Shown here: positions 35,098 through 42,792 of the stretch, piece after piece
Position numbering within the stretch: the stretch's first letter is position 1
How the letters are laid out: every line of letters begins with the position of its first letter
Origin: Bradyrhizobium sp. 149
Lineage (GTDB): Bacteria > Pseudomonadota > Alphaproteobacteria > Rhizobiales > Xanthobacteraceae
Direction: 5' to 3'
NCBI RefSeq assembly: GCF_023073915.1
Contig: NZ_JADPKK010000023.1
Location: forward strand, 682,001 to 746,000
DNA: 64,000 nt
Program-made: the position numbers and the translations under genes
The notes under the pieces: generated by a model
Told to the model about the DNA's origin: nothing
What the model saw: only the letters and a program-made list of their open reading frames with translations
The model's database searches: none

Positions 35098-36360
35098 ATG
35101 ACGAACGCGCTCTTGACCGGCGCCGATGCGTCGACCGAAGTCCCGCTCAAGCGCCGATTGAGGCGCGCGGAGCGAAGACGCCAGGTCAAGGCATTGGCGC
35201 TGGTGCTGCCGCTTCTCGTCTTTCTGCTCTTCACCTTCGCAGGCCCGATAGCGGGCATGCTGTGGCGCTCGGTCGAAGACCGGGAGGTGCGTCAGGTTCT
35301 GCCCCAAACCGTGGCTGCTCTCGCCGACTGGGGCGGCAAGGACCTGCCGGATGAAAAGGCCTACGCGGCGCTGGCAAGCGACGTCCTGGCGGCGCGAGCC
35401 TCCGGCACCATGGCCATCGCGGCGAAGCGGCTCAACTACGCGCTGAACGGCTTCCGCACCATCCTGACCAGCACCGCACGCAATCTGAGGGCGATCCCGG
35501 AGCCCGGCACGGCCAAGGAGGCGCTGGGCAAGATCAACCCGGCCTGGCGCGACCGCACCACCTGGACGACAATCAAGGACGCCGGTGGTCCAATCACCGG
35601 CTTCTACCTGCTGGCGGCACTCGACCTGACGCGGAACGTGGAGGGCACGATCGTCGAAGCCCCGCCGGATCAGGCCATCTACCGCGGCGTTTTCGCCCGC
35701 ACCTTCGTCATCAGCCTCAGTGTCACGGTGCTTTGCCTGATCCTCGGCTTCCCGGTCGCTTACTTGCTGGCGACGCTGCCGCCAGGCCGGTCGAATCTGC
35801 TGATGATCTTCGTCCTGCTGCCGTTCTGGACGTCGCTTCTGGTCCGCACCTGCGCCTGGATCGTTCTGCTGCAGAGCAAGGGCGTCGTGAACGACAGCCT
35901 GCTCTGGCTTGGCATCATCGACGAGCCGTTGCGCCTGATCTACAACCGCTTCGGTGTCTGCGTGGCAATGACCCACGTTCTGCTGCCGTTCATGATCCTG
36001 CCGCTGTACAGCAGCATGAAGGCGATCTCGCCTGCTTACATGCGTGCCGCCGCCTCGCTCGGTGCGCCACCGATCGCCGCCTTCCTGCGGATCTACCTGC
36101 CTCAAACCCTGCCCGGCATCGGCGCGGGAAGCCTGCTCGTTTTCATCCTGGCGCTCGGCTACTACATCACGCCGGCACTCGTCGGGGGCGCCGCCGACCA
36201 AATGATCAGCTACTTCATCGCGCTCTACACGACCGAGACGGCCAATTGGGGCCTTGCTTCGGCACTGGGTGCGGTGCTGCTGCTCGCCACTGTTCTGCTC
36301 GCTCTCGTCTACGGAAAGCTGGTGCAGGGCCAGCACGTCACGGGAGGAATGAAGAATTGA
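35098..36360 (+). CDS. ABC importer permease, PotB-like, with a large periplasmic insertion
   Basis: This 420-residue permease is over 100 residues longer than ordinary PotB. The first helix (about residues 35-55, 'ALALVLPLLVFLLFTFAGPI') is followed by a hydrophilic stretch of about 145 residues ('VEDREVRQVLPQ' to 'IYRGVFARTF') before the remaining five helices. The EAA loop contacting the ATPase is visible ('RAAASLGAPPIAAFLRIYLPQTLPGI'). It starts seven bases after the PotD-like stop, and its stop overlaps the TTG start of the next permease. It probably pairs with that permease in a heterodimer. Confidence 0.9.
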   Translation: MTNALLTGADASTEVPLKRRLRRAERRRQVKALALVLPLLVFLLFTFAGPIAGMLWRSVEDREVRQVLPQTVAALADWGGKDLPDEKAYAALASDVLAARASGTMAIAAKRLNYALNGFRTILTSTARNLRAIPEPGTAKEALGKINPAWRDRTTWTTIKDAGGPITGFYLLAALDLTRNVEGTIVEAPPDQAIYRGVFARTFVISLSVTVLCLILGFPVAYLLATLPPGRSNLLMIFVLLPFWTSLLVRTCAWIVLLQSKGVVNDSLLWLGIIDEPLRLIYNRFGVCVAMTHVLLPFMILPLYSSMKAISPAYMRAAASLGAPPIAAFLRIYLPQTLPGIGAGSLLVFILALGYYITPALVGGAADQMISYFIALYTTETANWGLASALGAVLLLATVLLALVYGKLVQGQHVTGGMKN

Positions 36361-37187
36361 GCAACAATCCCTCCCTCCGCACACCGAGCCAGCGTCTGGC
36401 GTGGACCGCGACCATCATTGTCTCCACGCTGGTGTTCATCTTCCTGATCGCGCCGATCGTTGCGATCATGCCGCTGTCCTTCAGCTCGGGCTCGTACCTC
36501 ACTTATCCGCTGCCGGGCCTCTCGCTGCGCTGGTACGACGACTTCATCAATTCGCCGCGCTGGATGAATTCGCTGAAGAACAGCATGATCATCGGTGTCG
36601 CCTCGACGCTGCTGTCGATGACGCTGGGCACGCTGGCCGCGCTGGGGCTGGCGCAGTGGAAGAGCCGGTTCAAGCCGCTCGTGCTGGCGTTCGTGCTGTC
36701 CCCCGTCGTCGTGCCCGGGGTCATCACCGCGGTCGGCCTGTATTTCTTTTTCGCGCCGATCGGATTGACCGGCAGCTATCTCGGCTTGATCCTGGCCCAC
36801 ACCGCGCTGGCGACGCCCTTTGTGGTGATCACGGTCGGCGCGACGCTGCAAAGCTTCGACACCAATCTGGCACGCGCCGCCGCCTCGCTCGGTGCCTCGC
36901 CGTTTGAGGCGTTCCGCCGTGTGATCCTGCCGCTGATCCTCCCCGGCGTGGCGTCGGGCGCGCTGTTCGCCTTCGCGACCAGCTTCGATGAGGTGGTGAT
37001 CGTGCTGTTCATGGCAGGTCCGGAACAGCGCACCCTGCCGCGCGAGATGTTCAGCGGCATCCGCGAGAACATCAGCCCGACCATCACGGCAGCGGCGGTG
37101 ATTCTGACAACAATATCGGTCATCCTGCTCGCCACTCTGGAAGCCTTGCGCCGACGCAACGAACGGCTCAAGGGCGGCGGCGCCTGA
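36357..37187 (+). CDS. ABC importer permease, PotC-like
   Basis: This 276-residue permease is of normal size, with six helices and an EAA loop ('RAAASLGASPFEAFRRVILPLILPGV'). I chose the TTG at 36357, which overlaps the stop of the PotB-like gene as TTGA and has GGAGGA eight bases upstream; the long open frame from 35733 is a shadow of PotB. It completes the PotADBC-type importer. A repeat and a truncated binding-protein gene follow directly. Confidence 0.9.
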   Translation: MSNNPSLRTPSQRLAWTATIIVSTLVFIFLIAPIVAIMPLSFSSGSYLTYPLPGLSLRWYDDFINSPRWMNSLKNSMIIGVASTLLSMTLGTLAALGLAQWKSRFKPLVLAFVLSPVVVPGVITAVGLYFFFAPIGLTGSYLGLILAHTALATPFVVITVGATLQSFDTNLARAAASLGASPFEAFRRVILPLILPGVASGALFAFATSFDEVVIVLFMAGPEQRTLPREMFSGIRENISPTITAAAVILTTISVILLATLEALRRRNERLKGGGA

Positions 37188-37196
37188 AAGGCGGTG

Positions 37197-37373
37197 CTCT
37201 TCTTCCTTCTCCCGTTGTTGTGGGAGAAGGTGGCGTAGGCGGCCGTCGCCGCCGTTCTTGAAAACGCCGATGCTTCGCATCGGCTATGGCGCCGAATGAG
37301 GGGTATCTGTCCGCACACTCAATTGAGAATTGGACTCGCGGAGAGAGACCCCCTCACCCGTCTCGCCGCTATG
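37197..37373. repeat. Palindromic intergenic repeat, family 5
   Basis: Inner hairpin CTTCTCCCGTTGTTGTGGGAG; then ATGAGGGGTATCTGTCCGC ... GCGGAGAGAGACCCCCTCAC forms a second inverted pair. The right edge runs into the remnant binding-protein gene at 37296-37751 and seems to mark where its 5' part was lost. I saw only one copy in this window. Confidence 0.65.
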
Positions 37374-37751
37374 GTCGCGCTGGCGAATGCCGGCGGCGAC
37401 ACCACCAACGCGCTGAAACAGGCGGCCGAGTTCGGCCTGACGCAAGGCGGCCAGAAGATGATCGCCTTGCTCATGGAGATCACAGACGTTCATTCGCTCG
37501 GCATCAAGGGGGACGAGGCACCGAAGGTGATGGAGCAGATGCGCAAAACGCCGGTGAACGACTTCTTCGCCAAGAACGGCAAGATCCGGATCGACGGCCG
37601 CATGGTCCACGACATGTATCTGTTCGAGGTCAAGAAGCCCGAGGAATCCAAGGGCGAGTGGGATCTCTACAAGCTGATCGCCACCGTGCCCGGCGACGAA
37701 GCCTTCCGTCCGCTCGACAAGGGCGGCTGCCCGCTGGTGAAGGGGAACTAG
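37296..37751 (+). pseudogene. Remnant of a branched-chain amino-acid (LivK-like) ABC binding protein
   Basis: The 151-codon frame has recognisable LivK/Peripla_BP_6 blocks: 'VALANAGGDTTNALKQAAEF' and 'LTQGGQKMIALLMEITDVHSLGIK' from the middle of the protein, then directly 'MEQMRKTPVNDFFAKNGKIR' and 'IDGRMVHDMYLFEVKKPEESK' from the end. Intact members are about 400 residues and start with a signal peptide. So the first 220 or so residues are gone, and about 70 residues between the two blocks also seem deleted without loss of frame. Homology begins near 37365, within or beside repeat family 5. It is probably not functional. Confidence 0.78.
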
Positions 37752-37761
37752 GCGCATTCTC

Positions 37762-37849
37762 CGTCATTGCGAGCGAAGCGAAGCAATCCAGAAATGCATC
37801 CGCGCTAACAGTCTGGATTACTTCGTCGCAAGAGCTCCTCGCAGTGACG
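37762..37849. repeat. Palindromic intergenic repeat, family 2
   Basis: CGTCATTGCGAGCGAAGCGA ... ACTTCGTCGCAAGAGCTCCTCGCAGTGACG, with a degenerate right half. Confidence 0.82.
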
Positions 37850-37871
37850 AGCAAACCAAAAAAGTCACGAC

Positions 37872-37904
37872 AGCGCGCCCGGCAAAACCGGGCGCGCTTC
37901 GTTT
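37872..37904 (+). terminator. Strong hairpin terminator
   Basis: Stem AGCGCGCCCGG (37872-37882) pairs perfectly with CCGGGCGCGCT (37888-37898) around CAAAA, followed by TCGTTT. It could end transcription of the Pot operon region on the plus strand; the gene on the other side (37922) also converges on it. Confidence 0.75.
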
Positions 37905-37921
37905 AGCCGTTCAGAGCCGCA

Positions 37922-38467
37922 TTACTCCGAGTACTTGAACTCGGGCATGTTCTTCAGCTCGTCCTTGCTGGCATTGAACACGGCGTGGTCCGGATACCAT
38001 TTCGACGAGGACGTGGTCGCGGTCGTGGCGGGCCGGTTGTCCGTGCCGGTCGCGGCGCCGGTCGTCGTCGTGGTCGAGGCGGGCCGGTTGGCTGCGGCGT
38101 TCGGGTTGTTCCCGGCGGTGCCGGTGTAGGCAACCGCCTCATTGACGAACTTCAGCTTCTCATAGGGCACGGCAACCAGATGCTCGCCCAGTCCCAGGAA
38201 GCCACCGACACCGATCACGGCGATCTTGATGCTGCCGCTCTTGTCCATCAAGAGGTCGTTGACCGAGCCGATGTTCTCGTTGGCGTCGTTGTAGACCTTC
38301 AGGCCGCTCATCTTCGACGTGCGCCACTGGCCAGACGCCGATGTGCTGGTCGTCGTGGCAGCCGAGGTCGAAGGCTTGTCCGTAGTGGCGGTCGGCGATT
38401 GCGCGAACGCAACGGTCGCAAGCAGTGCGGTACCGGCGAGGCCGGCCGCGATCGATTTCATCAACAT
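37922..38467 (-). CDS. Exported PRC-barrel domain protein
   Basis: This 181-residue protein has a signal peptide (MLMKSIAAGLAGTALLATVAFAQ), a Ser/Thr-rich linker, and a PRC-barrel domain at about residues 45-110 ('WRTSKMSGLKVYNDANENIGSVNDLLMDKSGSI'). A second Thr/Ala/Asn-rich stretch precedes a small C-terminal 'YPDHAVFNASKDELKNMPEF' end. Such proteins are common stress-linked envelope proteins in rhizobia. GGAG lies eight bases before the ATG at 38467. An EcfG-like promoter lies about 40 bases upstream, which would place it in the general stress response. Confidence 0.85.
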   Translation of the reverse strand: MLMKSIAAGLAGTALLATVAFAQSPTATTDKPSTSAATTTSTSASGQWRTSKMSGLKVYNDANENIGSVNDLLMDKSGSIKIAVIGVGGFLGLGEHLVAVPYEKLKFVNEAVAYTGTAGNNPNAAANRPASTTTTTGAATGTDNRPATTATTSSSKWYPDHAVFNASKDELKNMPEFKYSE

Positions 38468-38504
38468 ATCGTCCTCTCCTTCAGCAGAAAACTTGTGCGG
38501 AGAA

Positions 38505-38529
38505 AACAGCGCCGGTCACTAGCAGTTCC
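38505..38529 (-). promoter_or_regulatory. EcfG-type general stress promoter candidate
   Basis: On the minus strand GGAAC (38529-38525) is followed after 16 bases by TGTT (38508-38505), close to the alphaproteobacterial EcfG consensus GGAAC-N16/17-CGTT. It would give a leader of about 30 bases before the PRC-barrel start codon. The first base of the -10 differs from consensus. Confidence 0.55.
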
Positions 38530-38688
38530 CTGGGTGCTGCAATTTCGTCGCGAGTCGCGCGATCGCACGCGGCGATTGTTCCTAAGTCACCCAGGAACAT
38601 ATTGCGGCGCACGATTCCCCGCCGACGATCACGCGCCCTGGGTGAAGCACGATCGCGGCGAGGAATGCGCCGACCTGCGTCGATCAGG

Positions 38689-39258
38689 TCAGCTCTTGAA
38701 ATCGATCAGAAGTGCGGAGATGTCCGAACTGGTGGATGAGCTGCCGCTGGCGCCGTAGGACGACGCCGACGATTGCGACTGCTGCAGTGCCTGGAGGAAC
38801 TGCTGGAGGATCTCGGCCGTGGTGGACTCGGTCGACGTGCTGCTCGTCGAGTCCGTCGACGACGAATCCGAAGGGCTGTCCTCCGGCGGCGGACCGGGCG
38901 GGGGCCCGCCCGCACCACCGGGACCGCCGGCGCCGCCGGGGCCATTGCCGAAGGCGGACTCGAACACGTTCTTCAACTCGTCGGCCTGGTCCGAGGTCAG
39001 CGTCCCGTTCGACACCTCGTTCGAAATGAGGTCGTCGATCTTCGACTTCATGTCGTCCTTGGAGGGACGCGTGCCGCTCGACTGATCGCTGGACCGGCTC
39101 TGCTGAAGCGCCGTATTGATGTCGCTCAGCGCCGTCGAAAGCGCCGGCTGGTCCGACGACGCGACCGTGCCGGCCGACACTTCCGATTGCAATTCCTGCT
39201 GCAGCCGCTGCAACGGCGACTGGTAGTTACCGGCGGAGACCGCCGAAATCGAGGTCAT
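38689..39258 (-). CDS. Hypothetical protein with two EVSxGTxxSxQ repeats and a Ser/Thr-rich tail
   Basis: This 189-residue protein has no signal peptide. The N-terminal half contains two helical units with a shared core: 'ELQSEVSAGTVASSDQPALSTAL' (about 23-45) and 'DLISNEVSNGTLTSDQADELKNVF' (about 76-99), like paired EF-hand-type helices without clear calcium loops. Then come a Gly/Pro-rich hinge (about 105-125), a Ser/Thr-rich stretch and a Gln-rich helix. It stands alone between the PRC-barrel gene and the two-component system (divergent). I do not know its function. Confidence 0.65.
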   Translation of the reverse strand: MTSISAVSAGNYQSPLQRLQQELQSEVSAGTVASSDQPALSTALSDINTALQQSRSSDQSSGTRPSKDDMKSKIDDLISNEVSNGTLTSDQADELKNVFESAFGNGPGGAGGPGGAGGPPPGPPPEDSPSDSSSTDSTSSTSTESTTAEILQQFLQALQQSQSSASSYGASGSSSTSSDISALLIDFKS

Positions 39259-39435
39259 GATGGCTCCGTGGGTTTTGCGGTTTCGTAGCCGACCAAGTCA
39301 CGGTATGGTTGACGGTCTTAACGAGTTCTCCCGCTTACCCGGCCGGTGATGTCCTGCTGTTGCCACATGGTCCATAGAAACAATCTGCAACAAAAATCTT
39401 CGCCATTTGGCCCGAATCTTGGACAAACAAAGCGC

Positions 39436-40191
39436 ATGGCCAATCCCAATCCCAACATCCTTGTCGTCGAAGACGACCGCGAAACCCGGACGTTGATAGC
39501 GAAATACCTGCGCAACAACGCCTGCAACGTCACCGCCGTGAGCGACGGCCGCGAGATGTCGCGCGCCATGGCCGATCATCGCGTCGACCTCATCATCCTC
39601 GACGTGATGCTGCCCGGCGAGGACGGCCTCAGCCTATGTCGCAAGGTGCGCGCGGAGGGACAGACGCCGATCATCATGCTGACGGCACGCGGCGAGGACA
39701 TCGACCGCATCGTCGGCCTCGAGATGGGCGCGGACGACTATCTGCCGAAACCGTTCAACCCGCGTGAGCTCCTCGCCCGCATCAACGCGGTGCTGCGCCG
39801 GCAGGGGTCCGCGCAGGCAGCGAGCTCGATCGAAGGCGCGAGCACGCTCGCCTTCGAAGGCTGGCGCATCGATCTGCGCCTGCGCGAACTGCGCAATCCC
39901 GAAGGCGCGCGCGTCGCGGTGACCAGCGCCGAGTTCGATCTGCTGCGGACGTTCTGCGAGCGGCCCGGCCGCGTGCTGTCGCGCGATAGCCTGCTCGACC
40001 TCACGCAGGGGCGCAACACCGGCTCGTTCGAACGCTCGATCGACGTGCTGGTCAGCCGCATCCGCCGCAAGATCGAGCCCAATCCGGCCGATCCGACCAT
40101 CATCAAGACGGTGCGCTCCGGCGGTTATCTGTTCACGCCAAGAACTGAATCGGCAAGCAGCGAAGCGATCGCGGCCCCCCTGAACAGCTAA
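39436..40191 (+). CDS. OmpR-family response regulator
   Basis: This 251-residue regulator has a receiver domain (Asp13/Asp14, phospho-acceptor Asp56 in 'LIILDVMLP', switch Thr in 'IIMLTARG', Lys in 'YLPKPF') and a C-terminal OmpR winged helix ('VTSAEFDLLRTFCERPGRVLSRDSLLDLTQGR', 'SIDVLVSRIRRKIEP', 'TVRSGGYLF'). The ATG at 39436 matches the family start; 39346 adds a Cys/His-rich leader that is not homologous. It is 13 bases upstream of its histidine kinase. Targets are unknown. Confidence 0.93.
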   Translation: MANPNPNILVVEDDRETRTLIAKYLRNNACNVTAVSDGREMSRAMADHRVDLIILDVMLPGEDGLSLCRKVRAEGQTPIIMLTARGEDIDRIVGLEMGADDYLPKPFNPRELLARINAVLRRQGSAQAASSIEGASTLAFEGWRIDLRLRELRNPEGARVAVTSAEFDLLRTFCERPGRVLSRDSLLDLTQGRNTGSFERSIDVLVSRIRRKIEPNPADPTIIKTVRSGGYLFTPRTESASSEAIAAPLNS

Positions 40192-40204
40192 TGGGGATCC
40201 GACG

Positions 40205-41533
40205 ATGAAGCCGTTCGGATTGTTCCACCTCAATGGAATTGGCGGACAGATCGCCGCGCTGGTTGTGGCTTCGACCGTCGCGCTGCATCTCGTCGTCACC
40301 ACGGCCTTCCTGATCAGCCGGCCGGACCGCCCGGAGACGTCGCCGGACGGCGCCCCTCAGCTGGCCGATGCCGCCCTGCTGCTCGGCTCGGCCGAGCAAG
40401 GCGAGCGGCCGCGCCTCACCGCGGATCTCGCGCGCGCCTTCCCGAAGCTCAAGATCGAGACGCTCGCGCCCGGCACCGCTAATGTCGTCGAGGGCAGCGA
40501 GAGCCAGCACTTGCACGGGATCCGCCGGCATCTCGGCCGCGCCTACAAGGTGGTGCAGCTTGCGCCGGACGACGGTGGCGCACGCCGCATCGGCGTGCAA
40601 TTGCCCGACGGCACCATGATCGCGGGCCATGTCGACGGCGGCCCCCGGCCGTGGTTCTGGGGCGGGCCGTGGCTGACGACGCTGATGTCGGCCTTCATCT
40701 GCGTCACCGTGCTCGGCCTGTGGGCCGCGCGGGCGCTGGCCGCGCCGCTGTCGTCCTTCGCCAGGGCGGCCGAGAATTTCAGCCTGGACGGCGCGGCCGA
40801 TCCGCTGCCCGAGCGCGGGCCGGAGGAGATCCGTTCGGTCGCGCGTGCGCTCAACCGGATGCACGAGCGGATCTCGCGGCTGATGTCGGACCGCACGCGA
40901 ATGCTCGCCGCGATCAGCCACGACCTGCGTACACCGATCACGCGGCTGCGCCTGCGCGCCGAGTTCATCGAGGACGAAGGCAACCGCAAGCGCATGCTGA
41001 TCGATCTCGACCAGATGCGCTCGATGCTCGAATCCGTTTTATCGCTGTTGCGCAACGACCGCCAGATCGAGGCGGTGACGCTGGTCGACATCGCGAGCAC
41101 GCTGCAGCTCATCGCCGACCAGTTCGGCGACATGGGCCATGCCGTGCATTATGACGGCCCCGCTTCGGCGACCGCGGCGGCGCGGCCCGACGATCTGCAT
41201 CGCGGCGTCACCAACCTGGTCGAGAACGCGGTGCGCTTCGGTGCCGAGGTGACGATCCGCCTCGACATCTCGGGCAGCAAGCTCGTCATCGACGTCGAGG
41301 ACGACGGTCCCGGCATTTCGGATGCGCGCAAGCAGGAGATGCTGGAGCCATTCGTGCGCGGCGACGATGCGCGCACCATGGACGAGTCCACCGGCTTCGG
41401 CCTCGGCCTGACGATCGCGCGCGCGATCGCGGTCGCCCATGGCGGCGAGCTGTCGCTGCATGATCGGGAGCCGCACGGCTTGATCGTGCGGATGCAATTG
41501 CCGGTGTGGCAGCAGCCGCGGCTGGCCGCTTAA
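40205..41533 (+). CDS. Sensor histidine kinase (EnvZ/OmpR-type partner)
   Basis: This 442-residue membrane kinase has one helix near residues 15-37, a periplasmic sensor of about 110 residues, a second helix near 158-176, a HAMP linker, the phospho-acceptor His239 in 'AAISHDLRTPITRLR', and an ATPase domain with N-box 'NLVENAVRFG', G1 'DVEDDGPGIS' and G2 'TGFGLGLTIA'. It phosphorylates the OmpR-like regulator encoded just upstream. The signal it senses cannot be inferred from the sequence. Confidence 0.93.
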   Translation: MKPFGLFHLNGIGGQIAALVVASTVALHLVVTTAFLISRPDRPETSPDGAPQLADAALLLGSAEQGERPRLTADLARAFPKLKIETLAPGTANVVEGSESQHLHGIRRHLGRAYKVVQLAPDDGGARRIGVQLPDGTMIAGHVDGGPRPWFWGGPWLTTLMSAFICVTVLGLWAARALAAPLSSFARAAENFSLDGAADPLPERGPEEIRSVARALNRMHERISRLMSDRTRMLAAISHDLRTPITRLRLRAEFIEDEGNRKRMLIDLDQMRSMLESVLSLLRNDRQIEAVTLVDIASTLQLIADQFGDMGHAVHYDGPASATAAARPDDLHRGVTNLVENAVRFGAEVTIRLDISGSKLVIDVEDDGPGISDARKQEMLEPFVRGDDARTMDESTGFGLGLTIARAIAVAHGGELSLHDREPHGLIVRMQLPVWQQPRLAA

Positions 41534-41542
41534 GGCAGCAAC

Positions 41543-41758
41543 TCAGGCCGCGAGCGGCGGGTGCTCGAGGACCGCCTCGTCGAAGATCGCCACCGCCTCA
41601 AAGCGATAACTGCAGGCGTGGCAAGCCCAGAGATAGGAGATGCGTCCGTCGCCCGGCTCGATCCAGTCGGGCCTCGGGATCGGCGTGCCGCATTGGCCAC
41701 AGGGGTTATTTCTAGGAATGTCGCCGGTGTGGGCTTTGACCATGGTTGGTTTTGGCAT
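41543..41758 (-). CDS. Small zinc-ribbon-like protein
   Basis: This encodes 71 residues with two C-x-x-C pairs ('PCGQCGTP' and 'ACHACSYRF'), a four-Cys zinc-ribbon layout spaced by about 25 residues with 'RPDWIEPGDGRISYLW' between. It converges with the histidine kinase, with nine bases between the genes. It is likely cytosolic and structural; no named family is recognised. A longer form from 41763 adds only a few residues. Confidence 0.65.
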   Translation of the reverse strand: MPKPTMVKAHTGDIPRNNPCGQCGTPIPRPDWIEPGDGRISYLWACHACSYRFEAVAIFDEAVLEHPPLAA

Positions 41759-41994
41759 GGCACCTCTCCCCTATTCGCAGCGCTTACATACTCGCTTTCG
41801 CAAGCCCGCGCGAATAGACAGGCCTGCTGTCGCGAATTGTCCGCCTGGGGAAGCCTTGCGCCAGCATTGAGTCGTAACAGCGGCTCGGCGGCGCAAAAAA
41901 ATTAACGGCGGCGTTTGGTCACATCATCGCCGCGTTCGGGGGCCTAAACGGCAGCCGGGTGCAGGCCGTTCAAGCAGCCGCTCAGGGATATCTG

Positions 41995-42546
41995 ATGAAA
42001 ATTTTACGTGTTGCCGCGCTGCTCGCGGCCGGACTGACCTTGCCGCAGGCCGCATTCGCGGGCGAAGCGGAGTACGCCGAAATGGTCGCGGCCCATGCGC
42101 GCGCCAACGGCGTGCCTGAGGCGCTGGTACACCGTGTCATCATGCGCGAGAGCCGCTACCAGCCCGGCCTGGTCGGCCATGGCGGCACCATCGGGCTGAT
42201 GCAGATCAAGCTCGCGACCGCGCGCGGAGTCGGCTACACCGGCGACGCCGCAGGCCTGCGCGATCCCAACACCAACCTCACCTATGCCGTCAAATATCTC
42301 GCCGGCGCCTATCACGCCGCCAATGGCGATCACGCCCGGGCCGTTCGTTATTTCGCCGGCGGCTATTACTACGCCGCGAAGCGGCAGCGGCAGGAGGTCG
42401 TCCAGGTCGCCAATATGGGCGAGGCTAATATGGGCGCCCCTTGGCTCGAGCCGAACGGCAATCCGCAGCCGATGTTCGGCACCGTCCCGCACCGGAAGCT
42501 CGCCCAGCGGGTCCGCAACGCCCGGGCGCAGGTTCCCACCCGATAA
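41995..42546 (+). CDS. Small exported lytic transglycosylase (SLT domain)
   Basis: This protein has 183 residues from the ATG at 41995, with a signal peptide (MKILRVAALLAAGLTLPQAAFA) and an SLT/goose-lysozyme-like domain. The catalytic Glu lies in 'VIMRESRYQP' (about residue 53), followed by 'GGTIGLMQIKLATARGVGY' and 'NLTYAVKYLAGAYHAANGD', matching motifs I-III. It cuts glycan strands in peptidoglycan in the periplasm. The tail is basic. A family-3 repeat follows the stop. Confidence 0.9.
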   Translation: MKILRVAALLAAGLTLPQAAFAGEAEYAEMVAAHARANGVPEALVHRVIMRESRYQPGLVGHGGTIGLMQIKLATARGVGYTGDAAGLRDPNTNLTYAVKYLAGAYHAANGDHARAVRYFAGGYYYAAKRQRQEVVQVANMGEANMGAPWLEPNGNPQPMFGTVPHRKLAQRVRNARAQVPTR

Positions 42547-42550
42547 TCGC

Positions 42551-42634
42551 CGTCATGGCCGGGCCTGACCCGGCCATCCACGTCCTTCGTCCGCGTCCAA
42601 GAACGTGGATGCCCGGGACAAGCCCGGGCATGAC
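42551..42634. repeat. Palindromic intergenic repeat, family 3
   Basis: CGTCATGGCCGGGCCTGACC ... ACAAGCCCGGGCATGACG with CCATCCACG/CGTGGATG arms. It lies 50 bases upstream of the TPP riboswitch. Confidence 0.87.
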
Positions 42635-42684
42635 GAGCTGTGCACGTTGACACAGCCCGTCACTGGCATACATTAGAGCCGTTC

Positions 42685-42791
42685 CGAGGGGTGCTCCGAG
42701 GAGGAGCTGAGATACCGCTAAATGGGCAAATCCGCCCAGGACCGCGGTGACCCTTTGAACCTGATCCGGGTCATGCCGGCGAAGGGACAGG
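42685..42791 (+). promoter_or_regulatory. TPP riboswitch (THI element) of the thiamine operon
   Basis: Conserved THI-box pieces appear in order: GAGGGGTGCTCCGAG, GAGCTGAGATACCGC (the CUGAGA loop), then CCGCGGTGACCCTTTGAACCTGATCC and GGGTCATGCCGGCGAAGGGA (each shown here in parts, positions about 42741-42787). It ends just before the thiO ATG at 42793, a GGGACAGGG serving as the ribosome site. TPP binding would therefore hide the site and block translation. This layout is usual for rhizobial thi operons. Confidence 0.96.
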
Positions 42792-42792
42792 G

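Noticed and set aside
34906..36384. 492-codon open frame opposite the PotB-like gene
   Set aside because: Shadow of a gene with clear membrane helices and an EAA loop.
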